Source of the DNA: JACCZR01 sp035296565
GTDB taxonomy: Bacteria; Actinomycetota; Thermoleophilia; Solirubrobacterales; Thermoleophilaceae
Direction of reading: 5' to 3'
Assembly (NCBI GenBank): GCA_035296565.1
Contig: DATHAQ010000028.1
Location: 114,349-178,348, forward strand
Length of the DNA: 64,000 nucleotides
In this document: in pieces, positions 15,109 to 22,156 of the stretch
Layout of the letters: each line of letters starts with the position of its first letter
How positions within the stretch are numbered: position 1 is the first letter of the stretch
The notes under the pieces: generated by a model
What the model saw: the letters and a program-made list of their open reading frames with translations, nothing else
Database searches by the model: none
Told to the model about the DNA's origin: nothing
Made by a program: the position numbers and the translations under genes

Positions 15109-16412
15109 CCCAGCGTCCTCTCGATCAGTCCCGCGTAGAACCGCGCCGCGAGCCCCAGGTCCTCAACCGGGATGCGCTCGTCGGCCCCGTGGATGAGGGG
15201 GGCGGCCTCGAACAGGTCCATCTTGCGCTGGGGGAAGAAGCCGTAGGCCACGCAGTGGGGGAAGGCGTGGCGAAACCAGCGCGAGTCGCTGAAGCCGGGG
15301 AGCACGACCGGCGCCACCTCCGCGCCGGGCTCCTCTTCGGCGATGAAGTCCTTGATGTGGTCCATCAGAGGAGTGTCGACCGGAGAGCGGTTGCCGATGA
15401 CCGTCTCGCCGAACTCGACTCCGAAGCCGTTGTCGCCCACCACCTCGCGGATGCGCTTCAGCGCGTGCTCTTCGCCCAGCTCGGGCGGCACGCGGCAGTC
15501 GACCTTCAGGTCCGCGCGCGCGGGGATCACGTTGATCTTCTCCGAGGCGCTGATCATCGTCGGCGTCAGCGTGACGCCGAGCATCGGCTCGATCAGCACC
15601 GCGACGCGCGGGTCGGTCGCCTCGATCTGCTTCAGCGTCCCCTCGAGGTCCTCCGTGCTGAGGCCGAGTGCCTCGATCAGGCCCTGGGGCTCGGGCGAGA
15701 GCTCGTACTCGGGTTGCCCGTCGCGCATGGCCTCGAGCACAGGCGCCATCTTGGCCAGCGCGTTGTCGCCGATGCGCGGGATCGATGCGTGCCCCGCGCG
15801 CCCGCGGGTGGTGAGCGTGAAGCGGAAGACACCCTTCTCGGCCGCGCAGACTCCGTAGACGCGCCGGCCGTCGTATCCGATCACCTGGCCCGCGCCCTCG
15901 TTGACCACGAGGTCGCAGCGCACCTTTTCCGCGTGCTGCTCGCACAGCCACTGTGCGCCGTGCTCGGCGCCCGCCTCCTCGTCGGCGGTGACGATGATTT
16001 TGAGCTCGCCGGCCTCGGGCCGCCAGCCCTCCTCGGCCAGCGCCACGGCGGCGGCAATCTCGGCCGCCACCTGGCTCTTCATGTCCAGCGCGCCGCGGCC
16101 CCAGACCGCTTCGTCCTTGACCTCGCCCGACCAGGGGTCGGTGCTCCAGTCGGCCGGGTCTGCGAGCACGGTGTCGACGTGGCCGAGCAGCACCAGTCCC
16201 GGGCCGTCGGAGCCGGCGGCGAGCCGCGCGACCAGGTTGGGCCGGCCCTCGACGTCGGCCAGCAGTTCGGTCTCGAAGGCGGCGTCGCCTAGCAGCCCGG
16301 CGAGGAAGCGCTGGGCCTCCTCCTCGTTTCCAGGAGGGTTGACCGTGTTGAAGCGGATGAGCTGCTGCAGCAGCTCGGTGGCGCGCCGCTCGAGATCCTC
16401 GGGCTCGGGCAA
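15105..16412 (-). CDS. M20 family zinc peptidase/deacylase
   Basis: 435 residues. Metal-site motifs appear in order: LLGHVDTVLAD, WGRGALDMKSQVAAE, VTADEEAGAEHGAQ and the C-terminal PLIHGADERIPVE. A dimerisation domain lies between them (TTRGRAGHASIPRIGDNA). This is the ArgE/DapE/Acy1-like M20 clan, and substrate specificity cannot be assigned. The start is TTG 16412: a TAACCT box lies 10 nt upstream and the family domain begins immediately. Longer readings into 17279 are antisense to another gene and rejected. A palindrome (16420-16437) overlaps the presumed -10. Confidence 0.87.
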   Translation of the reverse strand: MPEPEDLERRATELLQQLIRFNTVNPPGNEEEAQRFLAGLLGDAAFETELLADVEGRPNLVARLAAGSDGPGLVLLGHVDTVLADPADWSTDPWSGEVKDEAVWGRGALDMKSQVAAEIAAAVALAEEGWRPEAGELKIIVTADEEAGAEHGAQWLCEQHAEKVRCDLVVNEGAGQVIGYDGRRVYGVCAAEKGVFRFTLTTRGRAGHASIPRIGDNALAKMAPVLEAMRDGQPEYELSPEPQGLIEALGLSTEDLEGTLKQIEATDPRVAVLIEPMLGVTLTPTMISASEKINVIPARADLKVDCRVPPELGEEHALKRIREVVGDNGFGVEFGETVIGNRSPVDTPLMDHIKDFIAEEEPGAEVAPVVLPGFSDSRWFRHAFPHCVAYGFFPQRKMDLFEAAPLIHGADERIPVEDLGLAARFYAGLIERTLG

Positions 16413-16419
16413 AGTTCTT

Positions 16420-16437
16420 CCGAGGTTAAACCCTCGG
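16420..16437. promoter_or_regulatory. palindrome overlapping the -10 box of the M20 peptidase gene
   Basis: CCGAGG and CCTCGG flank a 6-nt TA-rich centre. On the minus strand the centre contains the TAACCT box, 10 nt before TTG 16412. A repressor bound here would block the promoter. Evidence is limited to symmetry and position. Confidence 0.35.
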
Positions 16438-16520
16438 GGTCGCCGGCAGGGTCTCGGACACGGCCCGCGCGAAGGTTGCGGCGTGGCCCTCGCGGCGGCA
16501 CTCGAGCAACTGGCGAGTTC

Positions 16521-16537
16521 TCCCGACATGGTCGGGG
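16521..16537. promoter_or_regulatory. palindrome upstream of the dehalogenase-like hydrolase
   Basis: CCCGAC-ATG-GTCGGG is a perfect 6+6 dyad, extended by one T/G wobble pair. It lies 16 nt before the TAGGTT box (16554-16559) and 28 nt before GTG 16566, roughly at the -35 region. Candidate operator. Confidence 0.35.
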
Positions 16538-16565
16538 AAAGTCGACAACGGGGTAGGTTCGCCCC

Positions 16566-17339
16566 GTGCTCCACCACCGCGAGGAGGGCCCGCCCGACGG
16601 TCCCGTGGCGCTCATGCTTCACGGCTACCCGCAGTCGTCCTACATGTGGCGCTACGCGCTGCCCGCCGTCGCGGCGAGGGGCTGGCGTGGCGTGGCGCCC
16701 GACCTCGCGGGCTTCGGCGACTCCCCACCCGACCCGCCCGGCACCTGGGAGCGCCAGGTCGAGGCGGTCGAGGGCTTCCGGCAAGAGCTCGGGCTCGACC
16801 GGGTCGCGCTCGTGGTGCACGACTGGGGCGGGCTGGTGGGTCTGCGCTGGGCCTGCGACCACCCCGACGCGGTCAGCGCCCTGGTCATCTCGGACACCGG
16901 CTTCTTCTCCGACGGCAAGTGGCACGGGATGGCGAAGGCGCTGCGCACCGAGGGTGAGGGCGAGGAGCTGCTCGGCAATTTCGACCGCGACGCCTTCGCT
17001 CAAGTGGTCCAGAGCTCGTCGAGCGGGATCGACGACGCCGCTGTCGACGAGTACTTCAAGTGCTTCGGCGACGAGACACGGCGTCGGGGGCAGCTCGAGC
17101 TCTACCGCTCGGGGGACTTCAGCAAGCTCGAGTCCTATGAGGGCTGCCTGGCGAAGCTGGACGTGCCCGCGCTGCTGCTGTGGGGAGCGGACGATCCCTT
17201 TGCCCCGCTGGCGGGCGCGCGCCGCTTGGAGCGCGAGCTGCCACAGTCGCGCCTCGTCGTGATGGAGGGAACCGGGCACTTCGTGTGGGACGACGCCGGC
17301 GAGCGGGCGGCCGAGGAGCTCGCGGAGTGGCTCGCGTGA
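16566..17339 (+). CDS. alpha/beta hydrolase, haloalkane dehalogenase/epoxide hydrolase-like
   Basis: 257 residues. The oxyanion segment MLHGYPQSSYMWRY is followed by the nucleophile elbow VVHDWGGLVGLRW, in which the nucleophile is Asp rather than Ser. This is the hallmark of haloalkane dehalogenases, epoxide hydrolases and fluoroacetate dehalogenases. The acid lies in LLWGADDPFAP and the His in MEGTGHFVWDD. Substrate is unknown. GTG 16566 lies 6 nt after a TAGGTT box, so the mRNA is probably leaderless. The next gene overlaps by 4 nt. Confidence 0.85.
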   Translation: MLHHREEGPPDGPVALMLHGYPQSSYMWRYALPAVAARGWRGVAPDLAGFGDSPPDPPGTWERQVEAVEGFRQELGLDRVALVVHDWGGLVGLRWACDHPDAVSALVISDTGFFSDGKWHGMAKALRTEGEGEELLGNFDRDAFAQVVQSSSSGIDDAAVDEYFKCFGDETRRRGQLELYRSGDFSKLESYEGCLAKLDVPALLLWGADDPFAPLAGARRLERELPQSRLVVMEGTGHFVWDDAGERAAEELAEWLA

Positions 17340-17692
17340 AGGGGCGGGCGCTGCTGGCCGCCACTTTCATCGGCACCGGCCTCAACCACTTCCGCGTGCC
17401 CAAGACCTACGAGTCGATCATGCCCGACTACCTGCCGGCCCACCGGGAGCTGGTGCTGGCCAGCGGCGTGGCGGAGGCAGCGGGCGGCGCGGGGGTGCTC
17501 AGCGAGCGCACGAGCCGTCTCGCGGGCTGGTGGCTGATCGTCACGCTCGTGGCCATCTTCCCCGCCAACGTGCACATGGCGCTGCACCCCGATCGCTACG
17601 AGAAAATCCCGCGGGCGGCCCTGTACGCCCGGCTACCGGTCCAGGCCCTGTTCGTCCTCTGGGTCTGGCGCGTGGCCATCAGGCAGCGTTAG
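17336..17692 (+). CDS. DoxX-family membrane protein
   Basis: 118 residues with about four hydrophobic helices. The segment NHFRVPKTYESIMPDYLPAH after helix 1 is the conserved loop of small DoxX-like proteins, and helix 3/4 contains FPANVHMALHPDRYEKIP. Function unknown; redox or quinone association is only a family-level suggestion. It starts at GTG 17336 in a GTGA overlap with the hydrolase, indicating coupled translation. Confidence 0.8.
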   Translation: MKGRALLAATFIGTGLNHFRVPKTYESIMPDYLPAHRELVLASGVAEAAGGAGVLSERTSRLAGWWLIVTLVAIFPANVHMALHPDRYEKIPRAALYARLPVQALFVLWVWRVAIRQR

Positions 17693-17732
17693 CTGGGCCG
17701 GCGCCGCGCGGGCAGGCTGGGACACTTGAGCC

Positions 17733-19061
17733 GTGGAGCAGCTCTTCTCGACGGGCGAGGGCCCACCCGGACGCACGAAGGTCGCCGCCGCCGAGCAGCC
17801 GCTGGCCGCCCGCATGCGCCCGTCCTCGTTGGGCGAGTTCGTGGGCCAGGAGCACCTTCTCGGGCGCGGCTCGGCGCTGCGGGCGGCCATCGAGGAGGGC
17901 CGGCCTCACTCGATGATCCTCTACGGCCCGCCAGGGACCGGCAAGACCACTCTCGCCCGGCTGATGGCCACCAACGCCCGTGCGGCCTTCGAGGAGGCCT
18001 CGGCCGTCAATGCGGGCCGCCAGGAGGTACGCGACGTGATCGAGCGAGCTGAGCACCGCCGCTCCACCAACTCCGAACCGACGATCTTCTTCCTCGACGA
18101 GATCCACCGCTTCAACAAGGCCCAGCAGGACACCTTGCTCCCCGCAGTGGAGGAGGGACTCGTGGTCCTGGTGGGCGCGACCACCGAGAACCCCTACTTC
18201 GAGGTCAACAACGCGCTGCTCTCGCGCACGCAGGTCTACGAGCTGCGCCAGCTCCAGCCCGAGCAGGTGCTCGCGCTGCTACAGCGCTCGCTCGGCGACG
18301 AGCGCGGACTGGGCGGGCGCTGCGCCGCAGCCGACGACGCGCTCGAGTTCCTGGCGCGCCGCAGCGGTGGCGACGCCCGCACCGCCCTCGCGGCCTTGGA
18401 GCTGGCCTGCGAGACGGTCGGCGACCGGCCGGTGTCGCTGCGCCACGCCGAGGACGCCCTCCAGCGCCGCGCGCTGCGCTACGACAAGGAGGGCGACCAG
18501 CACTACGACACGATCTCCGCTTGGATCAAGGCCACGCGGGGCTCGGACCCCGACGCGTCGCTGCTCTACCTGGCCACGATGCTCGAGGGCGGCGAGGACC
18601 CGCGCTTCATTGCGCGGCGCATGGTGATCTTCGCCAGCGAGGACATCGGCAACGCCGACCCGCGGGCGCTGGAGGTGGCGGTGGCCGCCGCCCACGCCGT
18701 CGAGCACGTGGGGCTGCCGGAGTGCGCCCACAACCTCGCCCAGGCCTGCGTGTACCTGGCGCTCGCGTCGAAGTCGAACGCCTCCTACAAGGCGCTAGGG
18801 GCCGCGCGCTCCTGGGTGCGCGAGAACGGCGTGCCCGACATCCCGCACTACCTGCGCTCGGGGGCCTACCCGGGCGCCGAGAGCCTGGGCCGCGGGCAGG
18901 GCTACGAGTACCCCCACGACGAGCCCGATGCGCTGACCGGGCAGGAGCTCATGCCGCCGGAAGCCGAGGGCGTCCGCTTCCTGGAGCTCTCCGAGCACGG
19001 CGAGGAGAACAAGCTGCGCGAGCGCGACGCCGAGCTGCGGCGGCGCAGGAGCGAATCCTGA
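17733..19061 (+). CDS. rarA: replication-associated recombination protein A (AAA+ ATPase)
   Basis: 442 residues, the usual RarA/MgsA/WRNIP1 length. It acts at stalled replication forks. Visible are the N-terminal PLAARMRPSSLGEFVGQEHLL, Walker A GPPGTGKTTLARLMA, Walker B FFLDEIHRFNKAQQD, sensor 1 GATTENPYFEVN, and the C-terminal tetramerisation region with NASYKALGAARSWV and VPDIPHYLRSGAYPGA. The start is GTG 17733. The stop TGA at 19059-19061 lies inside a CTGA that may start the next gene. Confidence 0.93.
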   Translation: MEQLFSTGEGPPGRTKVAAAEQPLAARMRPSSLGEFVGQEHLLGRGSALRAAIEEGRPHSMILYGPPGTGKTTLARLMATNARAAFEEASAVNAGRQEVRDVIERAEHRRSTNSEPTIFFLDEIHRFNKAQQDTLLPAVEEGLVVLVGATTENPYFEVNNALLSRTQVYELRQLQPEQVLALLQRSLGDERGLGGRCAAADDALEFLARRSGGDARTALAALELACETVGDRPVSLRHAEDALQRRALRYDKEGDQHYDTISAWIKATRGSDPDASLLYLATMLEGGEDPRFIARRMVIFASEDIGNADPRALEVAVAAAHAVEHVGLPECAHNLAQACVYLALASKSNASYKALGAARSWVRENGVPDIPHYLRSGAYPGAESLGRGQGYEYPHDEPDALTGQELMPPEAEGVRFLELSEHGEENKLRERDAELRRRRSES

Positions 19062-20359
19062 GCCAGGCGGCGCTCGAGGACGTCGGGCGCGTGCAGCCCT
19101 TCTGGGCCGCCCTGCCGCTCGCCGACCGGGCCCGCTACCTGCGCCGCTGCGCGCAGGTGATCCTTGACAGCCTCGACCCCCTGGCGGACCTGATCGCCGG
19201 CGAGACGGGGCTACCGCGAGCGGAGGTGCTGTCGACCCAGCTGCTCACCTCGGTCGACGCCCTGCACCGGACGGCTCGCAACGGGCCCGACGCGCTGGCG
19301 GATCGCCGGGTGGGCCTGCCGCTGCTCACCCGGCCCAAGCGGGCCTACCTGGTCTGCGAGCCGCTGGGCGTGATCGGCGTGCGTGGCGCGGCCGCGGAGC
19401 CGTGGACGCTGCCGCTGCAGGAAGTGGCGATCGCGCTCATGTGCGGCAACGGCGTGCTGCTCGACAGCCCGCCGCTGGGGGAGCGGATCCGCTGGGTCTT
19501 CGAGCGCGCGGGCGTGCCCGAGGGCGTGGTGTGCGAGGTCGCGCCGGGCGCCCTCGACGAGATCGGCGTCCGACGGGTGCTCGGGCCGCCCTCCGGCGGC
19601 AAGGGGCCGATGCTCGTGCTCGCCGACGCCCCGCGCGGCCACACCGTCTCCGGCGCGCTGTGGGGCGGCTTCGCCACCGGGGGGCGCTCACCCTCGGGCG
19701 TCGCCCGCGTGTACGTGGTACGGGAGGCCGCTGAGCCGTTCGTCGAGCGGCTCGTCGCACGGGCCGAGACGCTGGGCTCCGGCGAGGTGGCGCCGCCCGA
19801 GGACCCCGGCGAGCTGCAGCGGATGGTCGACGAGGCCGTCGGCCAGGGCGCCGAGCTGCGCTGCGGCGGCGCGGACGGCGCCGGGTTTCCACCGGCGGTG
19901 CTGACCGGGGTCACCGACGAGATGCGCGTCGCCCGCGAGCCTCCGCGGGGACCGGTGCTGGCGGTAACCGTGGTCGAGGACGAGGAGGCGGGCATCGCCG
20001 CGGCGAGCTCCGCCCCGTGGGCCGTGAGCGCCTCGGTGTGGACCTGCGACCGCGCGCGGGGCACCCGCATCGCTCGCCTGCTTCCGGCCGAGCGTGTGTG
20101 GGTCAACGACCACATGCACTGGGGCTCGGGGCGCCTGCGCTCGCGTGCGGGGTTCCACGAGTGCGTGCAGGTCCGGCTGGTGGGCTGGGAGCCGTCGCAC
20201 ACCGGCGATGCCTGGTGGTTTCCCTACGACGAACACCTCGCGCGCGCACTCGAGGCCGCCTCGCGGATCGTCTACGGGCGCGACGACGACAAGCCGGCGG
20301 CGCTGCGCCGCGGCCTGGGGCCGTTGCTGAGGGTGGGCACCCGCATGCTCCGGCGCTAG
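19058..20359 (+). CDS. aldehyde-dehydrogenase-fold protein lacking catalytic residues
   Basis: About 433 residues, shorter than the usual 450-500. Fold-level similarity to ALDH is clear (EPLGVIGVRG, GGKGPMLVLADAP, WGGFATGG, SGVARVYVV, VWVNDHMHWGSG). The functional positions are lost: PWN of the catalytic Asn is PWT, the cofactor Lys region KPSE reads DSPP, the base Glu of ELGGK is Pro178, and the nucleophile Cys of GQTC is Pro212. It is therefore probably a pseudoenzyme. No ATG/GTG/TTG precedes the domain. CTG 19058 overlaps the rarA stop as CTGA, and GTG 19091 is the first canonical start but trims the N-terminus. Confidence 0.7.
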   Translation: MSQAALEDVGRVQPFWAALPLADRARYLRRCAQVILDSLDPLADLIAGETGLPRAEVLSTQLLTSVDALHRTARNGPDALADRRVGLPLLTRPKRAYLVCEPLGVIGVRGAAAEPWTLPLQEVAIALMCGNGVLLDSPPLGERIRWVFERAGVPEGVVCEVAPGALDEIGVRRVLGPPSGGKGPMLVLADAPRGHTVSGALWGGFATGGRSPSGVARVYVVREAAEPFVERLVARAETLGSGEVAPPEDPGELQRMVDEAVGQGAELRCGGADGAGFPPAVLTGVTDEMRVAREPPRGPVLAVTVVEDEEAGIAAASSAPWAVSASVWTCDRARGTRIARLLPAERVWVNDHMHWGSGRLRSRAGFHECVQVRLVGWEPSHTGDAWWFPYDEHLARALEAASRIVYGRDDDKPAALRRGLGPLLRVGTRMLRR

Positions 20360-20363
20360 GGGA

Positions 20364-20412
20364 TCGAGCGGCGGTGCTCGGCCGGCCAACGCCCGGCCTG
20401 CGCTCCGGGCGC
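20364..20412. repeat. intergenic double-hairpin repeat, copy C
   Basis: A diverged copy of the units at 7526 and 7582, located just after the ALDH-like gene. GAGC-GGCGGT-GCTC forms the first hairpin. The second hairpin has stem GGCCGG/CCGGCC where copy A has GCCCGG/CCGGGC: a C-G pair has become G-C, a compensatory change. The tail TGCGCTCC is conserved. Confidence 0.65.
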
Positions 20413-20525
20413 TAGGTCGCCGGCCGCAGGTTGGCCGCGCCTGCGAGCAGCGGGACCGCAGCAAGGGCGATCAGCGCGAGCTCGCCGTGGTCGCGCTCGA
20501 TGGCCGCGCCCGAAGGGGGTGCGGG
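20412..20525 (-). other. in-frame open extension after the stop of the MpaB-like gene
   Basis: After the TGA at 20526-20528 the same frame stays open for about 37 codons to a TAG at 20412-20414. It encodes a short polar segment (AAIERDHG) and then a hydrophobic stretch (ELALIALAAVPLLAGAANL) that looks like a membrane helix. There is no start codon of its own. It could be the severed C-terminus of the oxygenase, a remnant gene, or chance in GC-rich DNA. Confidence 0.35.
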
Positions 20526-21335
20526 TCACGCAGCGCGGGCGGCGGGCACGTAGCGCAGGCGCTCGGGCAGGAAGGGGATCACTGCCCGCTTGACGTACTC
20601 CGCCCCCCCGGCCACCAGCGCCTTGCGCACGGGCGCGGGCGGCAGCGGGGCGAAGCCGTACTCGCGGCGGATTCGTCGCGGCAGCAGGGCGATGGTGATG
20701 AAGTTCGCCGTCTCCAGCAGCGGCCGGGCCACCCAGGGCAGCGGCGGCTCCATGACGATCTCCTTGGCGCGCTTGCGCGCCCAGTCGGTCACCAGCAGCG
20801 TGTCGTCCTCGAGCATTTCGCGCCGGTAGTCGTGCAGATCGTCGAGCGTGTCGGGCATGTCGGCGTCGGCCAGGCCGAACAGGTTGCCCACGAGCTTGTA
20901 GTCCTCCCAGTAGCGCTCCTCCTCCGTGCGCGACATCGAGCGCACGTACTTGCGGTAGACGACCACCCCGGAGTCCACCAGGGTGAACAGCACCCACAGC
21001 AGGAGGTCGGGCTGGTCGGCGCGGTACGGGGTGCCCGCGGGGAAACGGCCGGTGGGCTCGCGCAGCCGGCCCCTGACCTTCGCGTGCATCGCGCGCACGT
21101 GAGAGGTGATCCGCTCGGCCTCCTCCGCCTCGCCGAAGCCGATCGTGCTCATCACCTCGGCGGTGCGGGCCAGGCGGTCGTAGGGCTCGTCCATCGCGGT
21201 CGAGTGGGCGAGCAGGCCGGAGACGGCGAGCGGATGCGCCGCTTGCATGAGCAGGGCGCGCGGGCCCGACAGCGCGATCGCGCGCTCGCGGTGCACCACG
21301 CGAAGCATGGAGGAGTCGTCGAACAGGCCCGGCAC
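20526..21335 (-). CDS. oxygenase MpaB family protein (DUF2236)
   Basis: 269 residues. The family pattern is visible: an N-terminal VVHRERAIALSGPRALLMQAAHPLAV, FGEAEEAERITSHVRAMHAKV, a WVLFTLVDSGVVVYRKYV helix and YWEDYKLVGNLFGL. The family contains haem-dependent oxygenases related to latex-clearing protein and the mycophenolic-acid enzyme MpaB. The GTG start at 21335 lies 8 nt after a TACCTT box on the minus strand, supporting near-leaderless initiation. It is divergent from the precorrin-2 dehydrogenase gene. An in-frame extension follows the stop (20412-20525). Confidence 0.8.
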   Translation of the reverse strand: MPGLFDDSSMLRVVHRERAIALSGPRALLMQAAHPLAVSGLLAHSTAMDEPYDRLARTAEVMSTIGFGEAEEAERITSHVRAMHAKVRGRLREPTGRFPAGTPYRADQPDLLLWVLFTLVDSGVVVYRKYVRSMSRTEEERYWEDYKLVGNLFGLADADMPDTLDDLHDYRREMLEDDTLLVTDWARKRAKEIVMEPPLPWVARPLLETANFITIALLPRRIRREYGFAPLPPAPVRKALVAGGAEYVKRAVIPFLPERLRYVPAARAA

Positions 21336-21356
21336 GTCTCCCCAAGGTACGCGGCC

Positions 21357-21362
21357 TAGAAT
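21357..21362 (+). promoter_or_regulatory. -10 box (TAGAAT) of the precorrin-2 dehydrogenase gene
   Basis: TAGAAT ends 10 nt before ATG 21373. The spacing would place the transcript start about 3 nt upstream of the ATG, giving an almost leaderless mRNA. It supports the longer N-terminus with the cysteine-rich segment. Confidence 0.5.
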
Positions 21363-21372
21363 CGATCAGACC

Positions 21373-22113
21373 ATGCCTGCCCAAGCTTTCGCCGGCAAGG
21401 AATGCGTGTGCCAGTTCAGGCGCGGCATCTGCGACCAGAGCTGCGTGCAGGGCATGCTCGACACGCCCTTCTACATCGCATGCCTGAAGCTCACCGGGCG
21501 GCGCTGCCTGGTCGTGGGCGGTGGTGAGATCGCGCTGGAGAAGGTCGAGGGCCTGCTGGCCTGCGACGGCGACGTGACCGTTGTCGCGCCCGAGGCCAAT
21601 GAAGCCATTCGAGAGCTGGCGCGCGAGGGCTCCGTCGCGTGGGAGCGGCGCGAGTACGGCGGCCCCGAGGATCTGGAAGGCGTGTTCATGGTCATCGCCT
21701 CGACCGATGACACCGACGTGAACATCGCGATCTACGAGGACGCGGAGAAGCGGGCGATGCTCGTGAACGTCGTCGACGTGCCGCCGCTGTGCAACTTCAT
21801 CCTCCCCGCCATCGTGCGCACCGGACCGCTGGCGATCGCCATCTCCACGGCGGGCGCGTCACCCGCCCTGGCCAAGCGCATCAAGGCCGAGATCGCCGAC
21901 GAGTACGGCGAGCCCTACGCGCGGCTCGCCGAGCTGCTCAACGAGGTGCGTGGCTGGGCCAAGGGCAACCTGCCCACATACCAGGACCGCAAGGTCTTCT
22001 TCGAATCGATCGTGAACGGCGAGCCCGACCCAGTCGAGCTCCTCCGCACCGGCGACGAGCGGTCCGTCCGCGACCTGATCGCCGCGGCCCAGCGCACTGC
22101 GCAGCCGGCGTAG
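21373..22113 (+). CDS. precorrin-2 dehydrogenase/sirohydrochlorin ferrochelatase-like protein with Cys-rich N-terminus
   Basis: 246 residues. The Rossmann segment RRCLVVGGGEIALEKVEGLL and ICAI-like successor STDDTDVNIAIYEDAEKR match the Met8p/CysG N-domain, which oxidises precorrin-2 to sirohydrochlorin with NAD and may insert iron in siroheme synthesis. NVVDVPPLCNFILPAIV and ISTAGASPALAKRIKAEI complete the family. Residues 1-28 are extra and contain C11, C13, C20 and C24. The start is chosen from the TAGAAT box 10 nt upstream; Met28 at 21454 would remove the extension. Substrate would come from the CobA domain encoded at 32167. Confidence 0.85.
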   Translation: MPAQAFAGKECVCQFRRGICDQSCVQGMLDTPFYIACLKLTGRRCLVVGGGEIALEKVEGLLACDGDVTVVAPEANEAIRELAREGSVAWERREYGGPEDLEGVFMVIASTDDTDVNIAIYEDAEKRAMLVNVVDVPPLCNFILPAIVRTGPLAIAISTAGASPALAKRIKAEIADEYGEPYARLAELLNEVRGWAKGNLPTYQDRKVFFESIVNGEPDPVELLRTGDERSVRDLIAAAQRTAQPA

Positions 22114-22156
22114 TTCAGTACCAGCACGGTTGCCCCCGATCCGGGGTGAGGTGAAG

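Noticed and set aside
16413..17279. N-terminal extension of the M20 peptidase up to 17279
   Set aside because: The added sequence is antisense to the dehalogenase-like gene and not peptidase-like. TTG 16412 fits the domain and promoter box.
20526..20528. TGA as a selenocysteine or programmed read-through codon in the MpaB-like gene
   Set aside because: No SECIS-like hairpin was seen just after the codon, no family precedent is known to me, and a simple truncation explains it.
22133..22145. CCCCG-ATC-CGGGG hairpin before the first histidine kinase as a riboswitch
   Set aside because: A 5-bp stem in a 43-nt gap is too small; it may be a weak terminator of the precorrin-2 dehydrogenase gene, but it is common by chance at this GC content.
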